64,000 nucleotides of DNA from Curtobacterium sp. MCBD17_013 (GTDB lineage Bacteria; Actinomycetota; Actinomycetes; Actinomycetales; Microbacteriaceae), in the NCBI RefSeq assembly GCF_003234565.1, contig NZ_QKTU01000010.1:1-64000 (forward strand). Direction: 5' to 3'. The notes below the pieces were generated by a model, which was not told where the DNA came from, ran no database searches, and saw only the letters and a program-made list of their open reading frames with translations. A program made the translations under genes and the position numbers. This document shows positions 25,025 to 35,000 of the stretch, in pieces (positions within the stretch are counted from its first letter, which is position 1; each line of letters opens with the position of its first letter).

Positions 25025-26630
25025 CCGTCAACGAGGCCCGCGCCCGCGTGACCCCGACGTAGAACAGGCGGCGCTCCTCGTCGACCTCGGCGTCCGTCGT
25101 CGCGTACGAGATCGGCAAGAGGCCCTCCGACGCCCCGACGATCGTCACGTGCGGCCACTCGAGCCCCTTCGCCGAGTGGAGGGTGGAGAGCGTGACGGCC
25201 TCGACCTCGGGTTCGTGATGGGTCGCCTCGCGGTCGACGAGGTCCGCCGCGAAGCGCTGGAGGGTGGTGCCGGGCGCGGCCTGCTCAGCGAGGCCCATGA
25301 TCGCCTGGAGCGCCTCCCACCGGTCGCGCACCGCACCCGCACCGGCGGCATCGGGCGGCGACGCGGCCCAGCCGAGGGACCGCAGGACGTCGGACACGGT
25401 CTTCGTCACCGGCTCGTCCGTGATGCTCATCGCCGCCCCCCGGAGGAGCAGCACGGCCTGGCGCACCTCCGGCCGGTCGAAGAACCGTGGGCCGCCCTGC
25501 ACGCGCGTCGGGACACCCGCGCGCCCGAGTGCCGCCTCGAGCGCCGCGGACTGCGCTCCGATGCGGAACAGCACGGCGCACTCCGACGGCCGCGCCCCGC
25601 CGGCGATGCGATCGGCGACGCGGCGGGCGACCTCGCGCGCCTCGGCCGCGTCGTCGGCGACCGGGACGACCTCCGGTGGGCGCCCCGGCTCGTCCGTGCG
25701 GGCCTCCAGGTCGAGCGCCCCCGGCTGCCCGCGCATGAGCGTGTTCGCGACGTGGACGACCTCGGTCGTCGACCGATAGTTCCGCTCGAGGCGGACGACC
25801 GAGGCGCGGGGGAAGTCGGTGCCGAAACCGAGGAGGTACCGGCTCGACGCACCCGCGAACGAGTAGATCGTCTGCGAGGCGTCCCCGACGACGCACACGT
25901 CGTCGCGGTCACCGAGCCACGCTCGGAGCAGGTCGTGCTGCACCGGGGAGACGTCCTGGTACTCGTCGACGACGAAGAAGCGGTACTGCTGCCGGACGTA
26001 CGACGCGACCCGCGGTTCCGACTCGACCATGCCGAGCGTCGCGAGCAGGACGTCCTCGAAGTCGAGCTGCCGACGATCGTCCTTGAGGTCCTCGTACGCA
26101 CGCATGAGGTCGACGACCCGGCGCGGCGTCGTCCCGGTCGGGATCGCGCGATCGGCCGCGGCGGCCTCGTACTCCTCGAGTGTCAGGCGTTGCACCTTCC
26201 GCCACTCGACCTCGGCGGCCAGGTCGCGGAGGGCAGCGGTGTCCACACCCATGCCGATCGTGTCGGCCGCGTGCGCGATGAGGCGGCCCTTCGACTCGAC
26301 GATGCGCGGCGCCGGACCCCCGATGGTGTCGGGCCAGAAGTAGCTCAGCTGGGACATGGCGGCCGCGTGGAAGGTGCGGGCGGCGACCTGACCGGCGCCG
26401 AGTGCTCGGAGGCGCGCGCGGAGCTCGCCGGCCGCGCGGGTCGTGAAGGTCAGCGCGAGCACGTGGCTCGGCGCGTACGTCCCCGTCGCCACGCCGTACG
26501 CGATGCGGTGTGTGATCGCACGGGTCTTGCCGGTCCCGGCACCCGCCAGGACGGCCACCGGTCCGAGCAGGCGCCGTGCGACGGTCCGTTGCTCCGGGTC
26601 GAGCGCCTCGAGCAGGCGTTCGGGGTCCAT
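24915..26630 (-). CDS. uvrD2: UvrD2-like superfamily 1 DNA helicase, lacking HRDC domain
   Basis: A 571-residue SF1A helicase. Walker A is LAGAGTGKTRA (about 28-38), motif Ia is LTFTTRAAGEL, motif II is FFVVDEYQDVSP, motif III is GDASQTIYSFAGA, motif IV LERNYRSTTEV, motif V TLHSAKGLEWPHVTIVG and motif VI FYVGVTRARASL. The protein ends about 45 residues after motif VI, so the HRDC and tetracysteine region of mycobacterial UvrD2 is absent. It should unwind DNA in repair with 3'-5' polarity. The ATG at 26630 has AGAGGGGAG upstream. Its 3' end overlaps the convergent ThiF-like gene by 110 bp, and nudC ends 72 bp upstream. Confidence 0.92.
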   Translation of the reverse strand: MDPERLLEALDPEQRTVARRLLGPVAVLAGAGTGKTRAITHRIAYGVATGTYAPSHVLALTFTTRAAGELRARLRALGAGQVAARTFHAAAMSQLSYFWPDTIGGPAPRIVESKGRLIAHAADTIGMGVDTAALRDLAAEVEWRKVQRLTLEEYEAAAADRAIPTGTTPRRVVDLMRAYEDLKDDRRQLDFEDVLLATLGMVESEPRVASYVRQQYRFFVVDEYQDVSPVQHDLLRAWLGDRDDVCVVGDASQTIYSFAGASSRYLLGFGTDFPRASVVRLERNYRSTTEVVHVANTLMRGQPGALDLEARTDEPGRPPEVVPVADDAAEAREVARRVADRIAGGARPSECAVLFRIGAQSAALEAALGRAGVPTRVQGGPRFFDRPEVRQAVLLLRGAAMSITDEPVTKTVSDVLRSLGWAASPPDAAGAGAVRDRWEALQAIMGLAEQAAPGTTLQRFAADLVDREATHHEPEVEAVTLSTLHSAKGLEWPHVTIVGASEGLLPISYATTDAEVDEERRLFYVGVTRARASLTVTWARRGSGRGGDRQPSRFLAALGTRTVDAAAPSGS

Positions 26631-26701
26631 GGGCGATCTCCCCTCTCGTGCGGTTCGGTCCGGCTCGTCAGCGGGACGCCGGGACGCCGGGCCGATCGAC
26701 G

Positions 26702-27637
26702 TCAGGGGACGTCGAGTTCGGCTCCGTACCAGTCCTCGATGATGGCGCGAGCGATCGAGGTCCGACCGGGCAGGTGGACCGAGCGTCCGGCGACCGCCGC
26801 GAGGTCCGCACGCGAGAACCAGCGGACGTCCATGATCTCGACACCGTCGGGCCGGATCGTCGAGGCGTCCCCGCCCACGGCGCGAGCGCGGAACCCGAGC
26901 ATGAGCGACGCGGGGAACGGCCACGGCTGGGATCCGAGGTAGACCGGGTCCTCCACGTGGACGCCCGACTCCTCGAAGACCTCGCGGCGCACGGCGTCCT
27001 CGAGGCTCTCGCCCGGTTCGACGAAGCCCGCGAGGAGCGAGTACCGGCCGGGCTCCCAGGCGGCGTTCGAGCCGAGCAGCAGGCGGTCCTCGCCGTCGGT
27101 GACGCCCACGATGATCGCCGGGTCCGTCCGGGGGAAGTGCTCATGGCCCTCCGGGTCGCGCCGCACCCACCCGCCACGCTCGGTCGTCGTGGCGCTGCCG
27201 GTCCTCGGCGAGAACCCGTGCACCGCGTGCCAGTTCGCCATGGCCACGGCCTCGACCGCGATGCCGGAGTCACGGGCCGAGAGCTCGGTGCCGAACATCC
27301 GGAGGTTCTCCCACGCCGTGTCGTCCGGCTCGATGGCGGCGGCAGTGGCGTCGTCGACGAAGGCCGCGACGAACCGGGTACCGCGCGGTGCGTCCGGGGC
27401 GTCCGCGAGCGCGCGCCCCAGGTACAGCAGCGTGGTGCCCTCGGGGATCGCGGCCGCGTCGACGAACCGCAGGACACCGTCCGGCTCCCGCAGCAACGCG
27501 GCGCGGCGGACGGGCAGGAACCGCGTCTCGCGGTCGGCTCGGAGCCGCCGCTCGAGGTCCGGTGTCTCCCGGTACTCGCCGTCGCGGTCGAGCTCGTTCC
27601 GGGCGAGCGGCAGACGATCGACGAACTCCTGCGACAC
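26702..27637 (-). CDS. nudC: NAD(+)/NADH diphosphatase, Nudix family, zinc-ribbon cysteines lost
   Basis: A 311-residue NudC-type hydrolase that cleaves NAD(H) and may decap NAD-capped RNA. The Nudix box GFVEPGESLEDAVRREVFEESG lies at about 204-225, written here in two parts (GFVEPGE and REVFEESG), and the family tag SQPWPFPAS follows at 236-244. In most NudC proteins the region before it has four zinc-binding cysteines; here the equivalents are GFSPRTG (Ser143, Thr146) and VRRDPEGHEHFPR (Asp161), with no Cys at all. The surrounding HGF, GGW and HFPRTDPA signposts remain. GTG start with GAGGA upstream; divergent from the phosphotransferase-like gene. Confidence 0.93.
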   Translation of the reverse strand: MSQEFVDRLPLARNELDRDGEYRETPDLERRLRADRETRFLPVRRAALLREPDGVLRFVDAAAIPEGTTLLYLGRALADAPDAPRGTRFVAAFVDDATAAAIEPDDTAWENLRMFGTELSARDSGIAVEAVAMANWHAVHGFSPRTGSATTTERGGWVRRDPEGHEHFPRTDPAIIVGVTDGEDRLLLGSNAAWEPGRYSLLAGFVEPGESLEDAVRREVFEESGVHVEDPVYLGSQPWPFPASLMLGFRARAVGGDASTIRPDGVEIMDVRWFSRADLAAVAGRSVHLPGRTSIARAIIEDWYGAELDVP

Positions 27638-27784
27638 GATGCGGTCCTCTCTGCGATGCGCCCGGGCGGACGCCGAGACGGTGGGACGCCAGGCGGGACC
27701 GCCGCGTCGAGTGCGCGGCGATGATCGTCCGGGAGACAGCGTGGCGTCGGTTCGACACCAGGGCACCGACCTACCCTTGAGGAC

Positions 27785-28786
27785 ATGGCGGGTTCCCACT
27801 TCACTCTAGCGGCGTTGGCCACCACGGCCGTTCCGGGGCTCGTGGTCACCGGCACCCGGACGCTCGGTTCCGCGCAGGCCGGGGACTACGACTCGGCGGT
27901 CCTCCGTGACGCCGAGGGCGAGCAGCTCGTCATCCGACGTCCACGCAGCCAGCGAGCCGAGGGGCGTCAGTCGGCCGACCTCGTCGCCATCCGTGCGCTG
28001 AGCACCGGGATCCGGACGCGCCTCCCGTTCGCGGTGCCGGAGTACCGCGGACAGGCGCCCATCGGCCAGACCCGTGCGATCGTGACCACCTACGTGGACG
28101 GCACGCACGTCGACCTCGGCGCGCTCGTCGAGCGACCCGATCTGGCGACCGCGCTGGGCGGCGCGATCGCCGCGGTCCACGCGCTCCCCACGAGCTTCGT
28201 GACGGACGCGGGACTGCCGTCGCTGACACCGTTCGAGATCCTCCGCTCGGCGGTGTCGGTGATGGACCGGGCCGTCGCCACCGGGCTCGTGCCGGCGGCG
28301 CTCACGGAACGGTGGGAGGGCGCCGCGCGCGACCAACAGCTGTGGCAGTTCACCCCGACGGTGGTGCACGGCGGTCTCGCCGCGGATCGGGTGCTCGTCG
28401 TGGGCGACCACGTCAGCGGCGTCCTCGGCTGGGGCGAGCTCCGGCTGGGCGACCCGGCACGAGATCTCGCCTGGGTCCTCAGCGCACGGAACGCGTCCGC
28501 CTTCGAGACGGTCATGCACGCCTACACAGCCGGCGGCGGCGCCCGGGACCGGCAGGTGCCGCAACGGGCGCGGCTCTACCACGAGCTCGAGACCGCCCAG
28601 TGGCTCCTGCACGGCGTCCAGGTGAAGAGCACCGAGGTCGTGGACGACGCGGTCGCGATGATGCACCGCCTCGTCGACGTGGTGCACTCGCCCCTCGCCC
28701 AGCCGCTCCAGGCCGCGTCGCCGGACACGATGGAGATCACCGAGGTGGAGCAGCTGCTGTCGTCGACGGAGCGCCGGCACGCCTGA
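27785..28786 (+). CDS. Phosphotransferase (APH)-fold protein, probable pseudokinase
   Basis: A 333-residue protein of the aminoglycoside/macrolide phosphotransferase fold. The N-lobe retains QLVIRRPRSQRA (nucleotide Lys region replaced by Arg) and the hinge AIVTTYVDGTHVD. The catalytic loop reads VVHGGLAADR (195-202) where active kinases have HGDxxxxN, so the catalytic Asp is Gly and the metal-binding Asn is Arg. The second metal site, normally IDW, reads VLGWGELRLGDPARDLAW with Gly215, though GDPxxDLA is kept. It is therefore unlikely to be a drug-resistance kinase. The ATG lies 7 nt after TACCCT. It sits between nudC and the adnAB genes. Confidence 0.8.
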   Translation: MAGSHFTLAALATTAVPGLVVTGTRTLGSAQAGDYDSAVLRDAEGEQLVIRRPRSQRAEGRQSADLVAIRALSTGIRTRLPFAVPEYRGQAPIGQTRAIVTTYVDGTHVDLGALVERPDLATALGGAIAAVHALPTSFVTDAGLPSLTPFEILRSAVSVMDRAVATGLVPAALTERWEGAARDQQLWQFTPTVVHGGLAADRVLVVGDHVSGVLGWGELRLGDPARDLAWVLSARNASAFETVMHAYTAGGGARDRQVPQRARLYHELETAQWLLHGVQVKSTEVVDDAVAMMHRLVDVVHSPLAQPLQAASPDTMEITEVEQLLSSTERRHA

Positions 28787-28789
28787 CGA

Positions 28790-31700
28790 TCAGCCGATCG
28801 CACGCACCCACGCGCGCTCCAGACCGGCTCGGTCGAGCAGTTCCGCTGGACGCACCTCGAGGTCGTCCGCGACGAAGTAGAAGACCGCGTCGACGTCCTC
28901 GACCGGCCGTCCGGTGAACTCCGCGTACGCCACGCGGTAGAGCGCGAGTTGGAGCTGCCGCCGCTCCAGGTCCTCGGCCCCGGACGGCGCGCGCCCCGTC
29001 TTCCAGTCGACGATCTCGATCCGCCCGTCGATCTCGTACACGGCGTCGAGCTTGCACACGACGCTGTGCCCCAGGAACGGGATGTGGATCTCGCGCTCCA
29101 CCTCGACCGGGGTGCGGTCGGCCCAGCGGGACCGTGCGAACGTGGCCTGGAACTCGGCGAGCCGCCGGGCGTCGTCGTCGGACGGGGCAGCGGCCGTGCC
29201 GCCGTGCTCGTCGACGTCGGCGTCGAGCTCGCCGTCCCAGGCGTCGAGGGTCTCGAGCGACCCCGACGGCCGGGCCCGGCGCTCGACCCACTGGTGGAAC
29301 AGGGTCCCGAGGCGGGTCGCCCGGTAGGGCCGCTCCGGCATCGGGCGACGGAGCCGCTCCGCGACCGCGGCGGGTTCCGTCAGGTAGTCCTTGAACCCCG
29401 AGGCCGGGATCCGGTGGGGCACGGTCACGACGTGCCGGTCGCGGTGAGCGGCGCGTCGCTCGGCGAGCAGGAGGTCGAGGTCGGCCGCGTACCGTCCGGC
29501 GGCACCCGGGTGCGCTGCCCGCACCCGGTCGGCGGCCGCCAGGACACGCGCGCCCCGTTCGCCGAACGGCAGGTGGGGCCACGGCATGGTCGCGCCGGAG
29601 TCGGCGAGCGGGTTCTCGTCGAACTCGGTCCCCGCCGGGATCGCGTCCGGATCCACGACACCGGCGGCGACGAGGTCGGCGAGGTAGCGACTCGGCTCCG
29701 TCGGGCGCACGCCGGTCCCCCAGTACGAGCCGGTCACGAGCAGCGCCTGCCGTGCGCGGGTCAGCGCCACGTAGGTGAGCCGGCGCTCCTCGTCGAGGTT
29801 GCTGCGCCCGACGGCCTCCTTGAAGGTCGCGATCGCGTCCGCGACCGCCTTCTGGGTCTCGGCACCCCGCCAGGCGAGATGCGGGAGCTCGTCGGCGTCG
29901 CCGCGGAACTCGTACGGCAGCCGCCCGAAGCCGAGCCAGCCGGTCGAGCCCTCCTGCGGACGGGCCGGCAGCGCGCCCTCCACCATCCGCGGGACCGCGA
30001 CGGCGTCCCACTCGAGCCCCTTCGCCCCGTGGATGGTCAGGATCTGGACGGTGCCGGGTTCCGGCTCCTCGCTCCGCGGCCCCATGTCGTCGCGGCGCGC
30101 GGCCGCGTCGAGCCAGCCGATGAACGAGCCGAGATCGGCTCGGTCGTCCGTCGCCACGAACCCGGCGAGTTCGTCGAGGAAGGCGTCGAGGTGGTCGGAC
30201 GCGCCCTGCTCGTGCGCCGCGACCTCGACGTCGAGCCGCATCTCCTGCACCACGAGCGTGACGAAGTCGACCAGGTCACCGCCGGCGCGGGCGCGGAGCG
30301 CCGAGAGGGCGGCACCGAGCGCCCGCATCCGGAGTCGCCCCTCGGCGCTGATGTCGGCGGTCGCCCCGTGCTCGTCGGGTGCGGTCGCGACGAAGTCGAG
30401 GGCGTCGACGAGCGACCCGTGCTCGCCGGCCGCGACCGAGCCCCGGAACGCGTCCGCGACCGCGGGGTCGAGACGCGCGTGCGTGTGGTCGCGCTCGAAC
30501 AGCCACCGGCCGACGCGCTGCAGGGCGACGACGTCGGCGGGACCGATGCGCCAGCGTGCGCCCGTGAGCAGGCGGATGAGCTCGTTGCCGGCGGACGGGT
30601 CGTGCAGCACCCGCAGGCAGGCCACGAGGTCGACGATCTCCGGCCGCTGGAGCAGGCCGCCGGTGCCGAGCACGCGGTAGGGCACCTCGCGGTGGCCCAG
30701 CGCCGCGGTGAAGGCCGCGAGGTCCTTCCGGGCCCGGAGCAGCAGTGCCATCGACGTGCCGGGTCGCGCCGCCCGCCGGGCGGCGAACCAGTCAGCGACC
30801 GCAGCGGCTTCCTCCGGCAGGGTCTCGGGGAACCGTGCCTCGACCGTGCCGACCTCCGCACCCGGTCGGGGGCTGAGTTCCTCGACGCGGACGCGCGCGG
30901 CCTCGGTGAGCGGCGCCACGAGGGCGTTCGCCCCGACGAGCACCGACACGGGGTTCCGCCAGCTCGTCGAGAGCGCGTACGTCCTGGGCGACGCGTCGTC
31001 CGCGCCGAAGTCCCGGGGGAACCGTGCCAGGTTGGCCGCGCTCGCCCCGCGGAACCCGTAGATGGACTGGTGCGGGTCACCCACGGCCATGACGGGGTGC
31101 CCGCGGAACAGCCGCGCGAGGAACCGCGTCTGGACGACCGACGTGTCCTGGTACTCGTCCAGGAGCACGACCCGGTAGCGGGCGCGCAGGTCGTCCGCGA
31201 CGCGCGGTGCCGCCTCGGCCGCGGCGAGGGCGAGGGCGATCTGGTCGGAGAACTCGACGAAGCCCCGCTCGGTCTTCTGGCGTCGGAACGTCTCGACCAG
31301 CTCCACCAGCGGCGCGAGTCCGCCGACGGCCGGCACCGTCCCGACCAGCGCGGCCGACGGCTTGCCCCGGGTGGCGGGGAGTTCGAGCAGCGCGGTGAAC
31401 TGCTCCGCGAAGCGACGGAGCCGGTCCGGGTCGACCAGGTGCTCGCTCATCGCGCCGTTGAGGGCGACGAGCGCCGCGGTGACGGTGTCGACGTTCCGGC
31501 CCAGACCCGCCAGGCGGTCGTCCTGGGCGGCGACCACGACGCGTCGCGCGAGCTGCCAGGCCGACGGCTCCGTGAGGACCTGCGACTCGCCGTCACGCCC
31601 GACGAGCAGGGCGTTCTCGCGGAACACCGCGTTCGCGAAGGCGTTGTAGGTGGAGACCGTCGGGGCCTCGAAGGCGTCGGCGGGCTCGATCAGCCCGGCG

Positions 31701-32080
31701 CCCTCGAGCGCGGCGATCCGGTCGTTGATCCGCACGCCGAGCTCACCGGCGGCTTTGCGGGTGAAGGTCAGGCCGAGCACCTCGTCCGGGCGCACCGCGC
31801 CGTTCGCGAGCAGCCACACGACCCGGGAGGCCATGGTCTCGGTCTTCCCGCTCCCCGCGCCCGCCACGACGAGCGCCGGCGCGAGCGGCGACTCGATCAC
31901 GGCGCGCTGCTGGTCGGTGGGGCGAGGCCGCCCGAGGGCGTCGGCGATCGCGTCCGCCGAGTACCGCGCCGCGGGGCGGGCCGCCGCGTGCATCGCAGCC
32001 GACGGGGCCGCCGCGTCCGCCGATGCCGTCGGCGCGACCTCGGCGTGCCGGTCCTGCTCCGCGGCGGGGGCGCCCGTCAC
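28790..32080 (-). CDS. adnB: AdnB-like helicase-nuclease (UvrD/RecB type)
   Basis: A 1096-residue subunit of the mycobacterial-type AdnAB double-strand-break resection machine. The N-terminal SF1A motor has Walker A VAGAGSGKTET (about 72-82), motif II VVLLDEYQDTS, AVGDPHQSIYGFRGAS and VALTRARQALLV. The C-terminal ~150 residues form a RecB-family nuclease with GTLFHQWVERR, CKLDAVYEIDG and EIVDWKTGRAP, followed by QLALYRVAYAEF, so the metal-binding Asp and Lys are intact. Both activities look functional. The GTG start overlaps the adnA stop (GTGA); the Ala/Pro-rich first 35 residues are not conserved. About 1.1 kb per subunit-half matches known AdnB length. Confidence 0.9.
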   Translation of the reverse strand: MTGAPAAEQDRHAEVAPTASADAAAPSAAMHAAARPAARYSADAIADALGRPRPTDQQRAVIESPLAPALVVAGAGSGKTETMASRVVWLLANGAVRPDEVLGLTFTRKAAGELGVRINDRIAALEGAGLIEPADAFEAPTVSTYNAFANAVFRENALLVGRDGESQVLTEPSAWQLARRVVVAAQDDRLAGLGRNVDTVTAALVALNGAMSEHLVDPDRLRRFAEQFTALLELPATRGKPSAALVGTVPAVGGLAPLVELVETFRRQKTERGFVEFSDQIALALAAAEAAPRVADDLRARYRVVLLDEYQDTSVVQTRFLARLFRGHPVMAVGDPHQSIYGFRGASAANLARFPRDFGADDASPRTYALSTSWRNPVSVLVGANALVAPLTEAARVRVEELSPRPGAEVGTVEARFPETLPEEAAAVADWFAARRAARPGTSMALLLRARKDLAAFTAALGHREVPYRVLGTGGLLQRPEIVDLVACLRVLHDPSAGNELIRLLTGARWRIGPADVVALQRVGRWLFERDHTHARLDPAVADAFRGSVAAGEHGSLVDALDFVATAPDEHGATADISAEGRLRMRALGAALSALRARAGGDLVDFVTLVVQEMRLDVEVAAHEQGASDHLDAFLDELAGFVATDDRADLGSFIGWLDAAARRDDMGPRSEEPEPGTVQILTIHGAKGLEWDAVAVPRMVEGALPARPQEGSTGWLGFGRLPYEFRGDADELPHLAWRGAETQKAVADAIATFKEAVGRSNLDEERRLTYVALTRARQALLVTGSYWGTGVRPTEPSRYLADLVAAGVVDPDAIPAGTEFDENPLADSGATMPWPHLPFGERGARVLAAADRVRAAHPGAAGRYAADLDLLLAERRAAHRDRHVVTVPHRIPASGFKDYLTEPAAVAERLRRPMPERPYRATRLGTLFHQWVERRARPSGSLETLDAWDGELDADVDEHGGTAAAPSDDDARRLAEFQATFARSRWADRTPVEVEREIHIPFLGHSVVCKLDAVYEIDGRIEIVDWKTGRAPSGAEDLERRQLQLALYRVAYAEFTGRPVEDVDAVFYFVADDLEVRPAELLDRAGLERAWVRAIG

Positions 32081-35000
32081 CAGGTGACCTCCCCGACGAC
32101 GTGGATCCGGCACTCGACACCGGTCCGGGCGCGCTCGCAGTGGTCGTCGACGTGGGCGACGAACACGCGTCCGGCCATGCCCTCGGCGACCGTGTGCAGG
32201 CGCTGCCGGTAGGACGCGCGGGCGTCGTCGTCGAACGCGGGCTGGACCCGTTCCGTGAACGCGTGCCCACCCTGCCCGCTCGCGACGAACACGAGCCGTG
32301 CGTCCGACACGGGGACGTCGGCCGGGAGGCCCTCCACCGCCCCGTCGGCGAGCGCGAGCTGGTACGCACCCAGCTGTGCGTGCTCCGGCATGGCGGACTT
32401 GCCCGGCATCGTCGTCCCCGTCTTCAGGTCGACGACGCTGACGGTGCCGTCGGGCGCTTCCTCGATCCGGTCGATGCTGCCGCGGAGGCGAGCGGGGCCG
32501 GTCACCAGCACGAACGACGCCTCGGCACCGAGGACGCGACGGCCGGCGGCGGCAGCGGTGCGGAGGTAGTCGCTGAGACCCTCGATCATCCGCCGCGTCC
32601 GAGCGCGTTCCCGCTCGGCGATCCAGTCGGACTCGAACACGAGCTCGGACCACCGGTCCTCGACGCTGCGCCAGAGCGACTCGACGTCGACGTCGGTCGC
32701 GTGCTCCATGGCGTCGTGGACGATCGTCCCGATGCCCATGGCCGGGCTCGGTGCGCCACCGCCGAAGGACTGGGCGAACCAGTGCAGCGGGCACTCCTCG
32801 AAGGTCCCGATGCGCGACGGCGACACGGCGACGGTCGGGGGCACGGCCACCCCGCCGTCCTCCGGCACCACCGGTTCCGCCGTCAGGTCGACGAGGGGTC
32901 GGTCGGTGCTCGGCTCGGCGATGCCGTACCACTCGTCCGGATCGGCCCCGGGGACGCCCTCCGCCGCCAGGCGTGCCAGGGCCGATGCGGCTTCCGGATC
33001 GCCGGTGGTCACGACCCGTCGGCGCAGGGACCCGGCCATGCCCCGGAGCGAGAGCGGGTGGGGGTTCGGCGTGCGGTCGGGTGGCACCGGGACGAGCCGG
33101 AGGAAGGGGCTCGGAGCCTCGTCGTCGTTGGCGATGCTGCCGAGCACCACCTGTGTCGTCGCGCGGGACACCGCCCTGGCGAACAGCCGCAGCTCGTCGG
33201 CGACCACGGCGGCGCGCTCGTCGGTCGGTGTGCGCTCGATCCCGGCGGCGGCCCGGACGAGGCCGTCGGGGTCGAGCAAGCTGCCACGGACGCGGGTGTT
33301 CGGCCACACGCCGTCCTGGAGTCCGAGCACCACCACGACGTCGCACTCCACCCCGATGGTCGCGAGCGGCGTCACCACGCGGACCCGGCCGGCGGTCCGG
33401 TCGGGTCCGATCGTGTCCTCGGGCAGGTCGGCGCCGAGCAGGTCGTCCACGAACACACGCGCCGGGGCGTCCGGTGTGCGTTCGACGAACCGCTTCGCCG
33501 CCGTGAACAGACCGACCACCGCGTCGAGATGCCGGTCCGCCTCGGCCGCGCCGACACCGCCGGCGGCCGACTGCCCGCCCCACGTGCGGGCGAGTCCGCT
33601 GCGCTCCCACAGCCCCCAGAGCAGTTCCTCGATGCTGGCGCCCCCGGCGGCATCGCGGCGCGCCCGCTCGAGGCTCGCCGCGAGGCGTCCGGCTCGGCGC
33701 GCGAAGCCCGCGTCGATCGTCGTGAAGCGGTCCGGGCCGGAGAGCGCCTCGACCAGCAGGTCGTCCGCCGGGCGCGTGCCCCCGGCGGCGAGCTCCTCGC
33801 GGCGCAGGGCGAGCCGCAGCCGCCGTACCGCGAGGGCGTCGAGGCCGCCCAGCGGCCCGGACACGAACGCGGTGGCGAGGGCGGGGTCGAGCGCGCGGAC
33901 CCCGAGGGCGACCGCCGCCGCGTCGATGAGCGCCCGAGCGGCGACGTCGTCCCGCGGGCGCGCCGGAGCACTCGCGGCGGTGGCGGGGACCTCGGCAACG
34001 GCCAGGGCGCGGACGAGGTCCGGCACGGCTGCCCCGCTCCGCGTGACGACGACCATGCGCTCCCACGGCACGCCGTCGAACAGGTGGTGTTCCCGCAACC
34101 GACGGGCGACGGCGGCCACGAGGCCGGCGCGGCTCGGGGCCTCCAGGTGCACCACGGCGTCGGCCCGGTCGTCCGCACCCGCGGCGGCCGCCACCCGCTG
34201 CCGCCCCGCGGCCGCCGCACCGATCCGGGCGGTGACGGCGCTCACGAGCGCCCGGATCGCGGGCGGGTGTCGGTGGACGGTGTCGAGCACGACCTCGTGC
34301 ACGACCGGCACGCCGAGCCGGACCGCCAGGCGGCCGAGCACGTCGGGCTCGGCGCCGCGGAACGCGCTCGAGGCGATGTCCGGATCGCCGAAGGCGACGA
34401 TCCGCACGCCCCGTCGGGCGAGCGCACCGAGGAACGCGACCTCGCCCTCCACGAGTTCCTGGGCGTCGTCGACGAGGACGTGGCGGAGCGCGGCGACCGC
34501 GGGCGGCACCTCGCCCCGCGCCACGGCCGCGGTGGCGAACGCCACGAGTTCCGCCGCGTCGAGCGCGGTCTCGCGGTACGCCGTGACCGCCGCGCGGTAC
34601 TCGTCGACGAGGTCCCCGACGGCCGCCCACTCCGGGCGCCCGTGGTCGCCTGCGAGTTCGCGCATGTCGTCGGGCTCGATGCCGGCGGCGACCGTGCGCA
34701 TCATGACGTCGCGCAGCGCGGTCCGGAAGCCGGCACGTTCGCGGACGGCAGGGGTGATCGGATCGGGCCAGGCCGGGCCGGTGCCGTCGACGGCGTGCCC
34801 GGCGATGAGGTCGGCGAGGACCGCGTCCTGTTCCCCACCGGTCAGCAACGTCGGGGCCTCCTGCCCGACGAGCGCTGCGGCGTGCGTGACGACCTGGAAG
34901 GCGAGCGAGTTCACGGTCCGGGCGAGCGCGCCGGGCACCACGCGGTCCGCGGCCGCCGCCAGGCGGTCCCGCAGGGCGGTGGCGGCCGGACGCGACGACG

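Noticed and set aside
27785-28786. Aminoglycoside or macrolide resistance kinase
   Set aside because: Catalytic Asp and metal ligands are replaced, and the gene sits in a conserved housekeeping locus.
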